Source of the DNA: Janthinobacterium lividum PAMC 25724
GTDB taxonomy: Bacteria; Pseudomonadota; Gammaproteobacteria; Burkholderiales; Burkholderiaceae_D
Assembly (NCBI GenBank): GCA_000242815.2
Contig: AHHB01000028.1
Coordinates: 62,001 to 126,000, forward strand
Reading direction: 5' to 3'
DNA: 64,000 nt
How positions within the stretch are numbered: position 1 is the first letter of the stretch; each line of letters starts with the position of its first letter. A program made the position numbers and the translations under genes. Shown here piece by piece: positions 61,628 through 64,000 of the stretch. Below the pieces are notes generated by a model. The model had not been told where the DNA came from. It was given only the letters and a program-made list of their open reading frames with translations, and did not search any database.

Positions 61628-61795
61628 GTGACAGATACCACACATCCATCGCCACAAAAGGTACGCGAGTACCTGGAGCGGCGCACGCACTCCGAAGACC
61701 CGCCTCCCACGCCTGATGAAATTCGCAGGGAGTTGGGCTGGAACTTGATCGCTGCAGAGCGTCAGATCCAGGCTGAGAGCGAAGAACGAAGCTGA
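61628..61795 (+). CDS. Small prophage protein, 55 residues
   Basis: A GTG at 61628 with GAGGA upstream opens a frame to 61795. The peptide (TDTTHPSPQKVREYLERRTH, DEIRRELGWNLIAAERQIQ) is polar and helical. It is the first gene after the late terminator. No family recognised. Confidence 0.5.
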   Translation: MTDTTHPSPQKVREYLERRTHSEDPPPTPDEIRRELGWNLIAAERQIQAESEERS

Positions 61796-61802
61796 GGTCG
61801 AT

Positions 61803-62123
61803 ATGAAATTGCTGCCATGCCCGTTTTGCGAAGGTCCGCCCATGCCGATAGTTGTGCGCGACGCCCATAAAGGCGGCGGATGCTTCCCGGATTCTGAGCT
61901 GAAAGGTGATGACGGCCTTGATGTGATCGCATACGTGTTCTGTCACGAGTGGGGAACCAAGGGTCCTGGCGTTGATGATGTCGCATTCAGCCGCGCCGAT
62001 TGCGATGAACTAAAGGCTAAAGCTGTCGCCCTCTGGCAAGATCGCAGCAATAAGAATCGCGAGCTTTACAACGGCGGCGAGGCTGATGGGTTGAACGAAT
62101 ACCCGCGCGTCAAACAGAACTGA
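61803..62123 (+). CDS. Lar-type restriction alleviation-like protein
   Basis: The 106-residue protein starts KLLPCPFCEGPPMPIVVRDA, a zinc-ribbon start seen in Lar/restriction-alleviation phage proteins, with further Cys and His residues (VFCHEWGTKGPG) and a VALWQDRS segment like the family's AIxAWNxR. Lar proteins modulate host type I restriction. The match is to motifs, and the protein is longer than usual. Confidence 0.6.
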   Translation: MKLLPCPFCEGPPMPIVVRDAHKGGGCFPDSELKGDDGLDVIAYVFCHEWGTKGPGVDDVAFSRADCDELKAKAVALWQDRSNKNRELYNGGEADGLNEYPRVKQN

Positions 62124-62181
62124 ACTGGCCGGATGCGCGCGCGATCATGCCGCCGCAGGCCTGAAAAGGAGGTACGCCATG

Positions 62182-62304
62182 AAGTAGCTCAACCAAGCTC
62201 AGTTTGGCGCCGGCCCGCTAGGCCTGGCGCCAACAGGTAAGCCAATTGCATCCACGCGCAAAGCGACAAGCGGCTTTCCTGTTGGTGATCGCCAATCTCA
62301 ATTC
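62182..62304 (+). other. Strong ribosome site before an ORF with a stop at codon 3
   Basis: AAAAGGAGG lies 6 bases before ATG-AAG-TAG near 62180. Beyond the TAG the same frame stays open for about 38 more codons to TAA (LNQAQFGAGPLGLAPTGKPI and on). No other gene is seen in 62124-62411. A perfect 16-bp palindrome lies at 62344-62359. Confidence 0.4.
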
Positions 62305-62369
62305 TAATTCCCCCGAATTCGACGGAATTAAAACTGTCTCCTTGCCCGGCATGCCGGGCCTTCGCCGTC

Positions 62370-62397
62370 AGCCGCATCACTGCGCTGGCGGCTTTTC
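62370..62397 (+). terminator. Probable intrinsic terminator
   Basis: AGCCGC and GCGGCT enclose a 12-base loop and are followed by TTTTCT. It lies just before the small membrane-active genes at 62412. Confidence 0.55.
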
Positions 62398-62411
62398 TAT
62401 TTGAGGTTCAC

Positions 62412-62573
62412 ATGTTCGGTCTACTGAAATCCTTGGGCAGCCTCGCTGCCGATGTGGTGCAGGTTGTCGCTGCCCCTGTTGAAATGGTTGTTGACGTCAC
62501 GGCGGCCGCAGTCAAGCCTGTTGCCGAGGCGGCAAAGGAGCTGGTCGCCGACGTCAAGAGCTTGAAGGACTGA
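62412..62573 (+). CDS. Small amphipathic phage protein, 53 residues
   Basis: The ATG at 62412 opens a frame rich in Val and Ala with heptad-like spacing (FGLLKSLGSLAADVVQVVAA, VTAAAVKPVAEAAKELVADV). It looks like a membrane-surface helix. It is followed within three bases by a membrane microprotein, so the two may act together, for example in lysis. No family recognised. Confidence 0.6.
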   Translation: MFGLLKSLGSLAADVVQVVAAPVEMVVDVTAAAVKPVAEAAKELVADVKSLKD

Positions 62574-62575
62574 GC

Positions 62576-62722
62576 ATGTTTGATATCGACTTCCGTAGGC
62601 TTATCGTCACCATGGCCCTAGTGGGCGCTGTGATTGGCGGCGCCATCGTCGCGCTCGTGCTGCTGGCTTGGCCTTGGCTGTGGGCAATGGCTAAGCCAGC
62701 GCTGCACTCATTCACCGCCTGA
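62576..62722 (+). CDS. Single-pass membrane microprotein, 48 residues
   Basis: The ATG at 62576 opens MFDIDFRRLIVTMALVGAV, then a continuous hydrophobic stretch to WPWLWAMA and a short polar tail. Charge at the start and a single ~25-residue membrane helix fit a small holin-like or regulatory peptide. No family recognised. Confidence 0.6.
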   Translation: MFDIDFRRLIVTMALVGAVIGGAIVALVLLAWPWLWAMAKPALHSFTA

Positions 62723-62732
62723 GGGAAACGAT

Positions 62733-63062
62733 ATGCGAATCTCCGCCAACACGGCCAGCCCCGACTACCGCTCTGACTACATGGGCGCCAGCATCTACCT
62801 GGATGGCGTGCTCGTTGACCTCGTCATAGCTGTTGATGACATTGCGGGCGAGGTAACACGCGCCAGGCTGGACGAGTTGGGCAATATTTATGTGGCTGGC
62901 GATGAGATTGCCACCGAAGTGCTCAAGGGCGCAGTGCGGATCGTGAAGTATGGATCTTGGCGGTGTGCGGAAGCGATCGGCTTCGATGCCTGGATGCGCG
63001 CCCGTACCGATGCTGCGCACCAGGCCATGATGGCGCCCGGTACTCTGCATGAGGCGCGCTGA
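62733..63062 (+). CDS. Prophage protein of unknown function, 109 residues
   Basis: The ATG at 62733 has GAGGG before it. The protein (SANTASPDYRSDYMGASIYL, DGVLVDLVIAVDDIAGEVTR, RIVKYGSWRCAEAIGFDAWM) is a compact beta-rich fold. It ends inside the HNH gene start. No family recognised. Confidence 0.6.
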   Translation: MRISANTASPDYRSDYMGASIYLDGVLVDLVIAVDDIAGEVTRARLDELGNIYVAGDEIATEVLKGAVRIVKYGSWRCAEAIGFDAWMRARTDAAHQAMMAPGTLHEAR

Positions 63063-63415
63063 TGGCCTGGTCGAAAGAATCCCGCCAGTCGCGCGGTTAC
63101 GGCGCCGCATGGGACCGAGTCCGCAAGGTGGTGATGGAGCGCGACTGCGGGCTGTGCCAAGTGTGCCGTAAGAATGGCATTGTCACCATCGCAACGCAGG
63201 TCGACCACATTGTCAGCAAGGCCAAGGCTGCAACGCTGCGCTGGTCGCAAGAGCGCATCGATGCCGAGGCTAACCTGCAGGCGATCTGCAAGCCCTGCCA
63301 CGACGTGAAGACCGAGGAAGAGCAGGGGAAGAAGAAGCGCCGGCAGGTCACCATTGGCGCCGATGGCTGGCCAGTCGATGATGCAGCACACCCCGGGGGA
63401 GGGCGAAATGTCTGA
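63062..63415 (+). CDS. HNH endonuclease next to terminase
   Basis: The 117-residue protein has the HNH motif with zinc cysteines: GLCQVCRKNGIVTIATQVDH, IVSKAKAATLRWSQERIDAE, ANLQAICKPCHDVKTEEEQG. HNH proteins beside the terminase are needed for cutting DNA at cos in HK97-type phages, which points to cos packaging. It overlaps the gene before it. The 78 bases that follow may hold part of the packaging site. Confidence 0.9.
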   Translation: MAWSKESRQSRGYGAAWDRVRKVVMERDCGLCQVCRKNGIVTIATQVDHIVSKAKAATLRWSQERIDAEANLQAICKPCHDVKTEEEQGKKKRRQVTIGADGWPVDDAAHPGGGRNV

Positions 63416-63493
63416 GGCGTCACCGCCCAGGACCGCGTGTACCCTCTTCTTTCATAAACGTGGACAAAAAAAGTAAAAACGGGATTCGGGAAA

Positions 63494-63949
63494 ATGGCAA
63501 CACGAGGCAGAAAATCGGCGGCATCGCTTGAACTGAACGGCGTCGTCACGACCGTTCGCGAGTCGCGCCGCCTGTCCGCTCCGCTGCACATGAGCGATGC
63601 CGAGCAGATGGTGTGGGCCGAGGTGGTCAACGACCAACCTGCATCCTCGTTCACGCCAACGCATGCGCCGTTGCTTGAAATGTATTGTCGGCACATCGTC
63701 CAGGCACGCATCCTCGCTGACGAGTTGATGAATTTCGACCGCGCATGGATGGCCGACGACGATGGGCTAAAACGCTACGACCGATTGCTAGGCATGTCCG
63801 AGCGCGAGAGCCGGGCCGCATCGTCGCTGGCCACCAGGTTGCGCATCACCCGCCAAGCGGTCGAGCACCCGACCACGATTGGCCGGGGAATTAAAAATCA
63901 GGCAAAGGCGCGCAAACCGTGGGAACTGGCACTCGACGAAAAAAGCTGA
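63494..63949 (+). CDS. Phage terminase small subunit, P27 family
   Basis: The 151-residue protein has the P27 pattern: ATRGRKSAASLELNGVVTTV, RLSAPLHMSDAEQMVWAEVV, YCRHIVQARILADELM and GMSERESRAASSLATRLRIT. It recognises phage DNA for packaging. It follows the HNH gene and precedes the large subunit. Confidence 0.85.
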   Translation: MATRGRKSAASLELNGVVTTVRESRRLSAPLHMSDAEQMVWAEVVNDQPASSFTPTHAPLLEMYCRHIVQARILADELMNFDRAWMADDDGLKRYDRLLGMSERESRAASSLATRLRITRQAVEHPTTIGRGIKNQAKARKPWELALDEKS

Positions 63950-64000
63950 CGCGAGGCGATCGCAACGCAGCATGGATTGAGGCTCATTGCAGGATTCCAG
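63919..64000 (+). CDS. Start of phage terminase large subunit (cut by window edge)
   Basis: A GTG at 63919 overlaps the small subunit and opens a frame to the edge: RRKKLTRGDRNAAWIEAHCR. The TRGDRNAAWIE segment matches the usual N-terminus of TerL proteins. The rest is outside the window, and the start codon is uncertain. Confidence 0.55.
   Translation, partial: MGTGTRRKKLTRGDRNAAWIEAHCRIP

Overview
The window looks like a chromosome segment of a GC-rich betaproteobacterium of the family Oxalobacteraceae, most like Janthinobacterium. The evidence is the pho/pst/ppk/sixA block, a selenoneine-synthase-like gene, a phasin, four tRNA-Leu(CAG) genes, and dispersed GGGGTC...GACCCC palindromes at gene ends, which I know from memory to be common in this family. 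The first 48 kb are host genes. The last 16 kb are the left part of a prophage beside a tRNA-Ser(GCT) gene, and the window ends inside its packaging module.

Host part, left to right: a receiver-domain regulator with a cut membrane gene; an IS66 transposase remnant; sixA with three degenerate copies of its own 3' end; ppk; a Pho box and pstSCAB-phoU-phoBR (phosphate uptake and control); a senA-like gene broken by one base; a UvrD-type helicase; two LiaF-like membrane genes with a LytS/LytTR pair; a Cas4-like nuclease/Rad3-type helicase fusion overlapping a FAN1-like nuclease; an MFS transporter with a Cys-rich regulator; a phasin; a hybrid histidine kinase; a QorR/QorB-like pair; tRNA-Leu genes; rnr (frameshifted) and rlmB; cysE; a YceH-like gene; udk; a GntR(YtrA)-ABC transporter operon with a palindromic operator; lpxH; ppiB (frameshifted); a periplasmic cyclophilin; cysS; a DNA glycosylase; accA; tilS; lysC.

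Prophage part (about 48.3-64 kb): an AlpA-like gene and small genes next to the tRNA, then a complete diversity-generating retroelement (DGR) on the minus strand: reverse transcriptase, a 101-bp template repeat (TR), Avd, and three separate target genes. Each target ends in a variable repeat (VR). Every one of the 42 differences between the TR and the three VRs falls on a template adenine. The DGR operon promoter carries two copies of a 14-bp palindrome, TTAAG-N4-CTTAA. The same palindrome occurs twice in the cI/cro control region, so I infer that the phage repressor silences the DGR in the lysogen. To the right are cI, cro, a CII-like gene, replication genes, a tyrosine integrase placed oddly inside the early operon, small early genes, a Q-like gene followed by a pR'-tR'-like promoter and terminator, then HNH, small terminase and the start of large terminase.

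Three conserved host genes (senA, rnr, ppiB) each carry a one-base deletion. Because the pattern repeats, I suspect assembly error as much as real gene decay.
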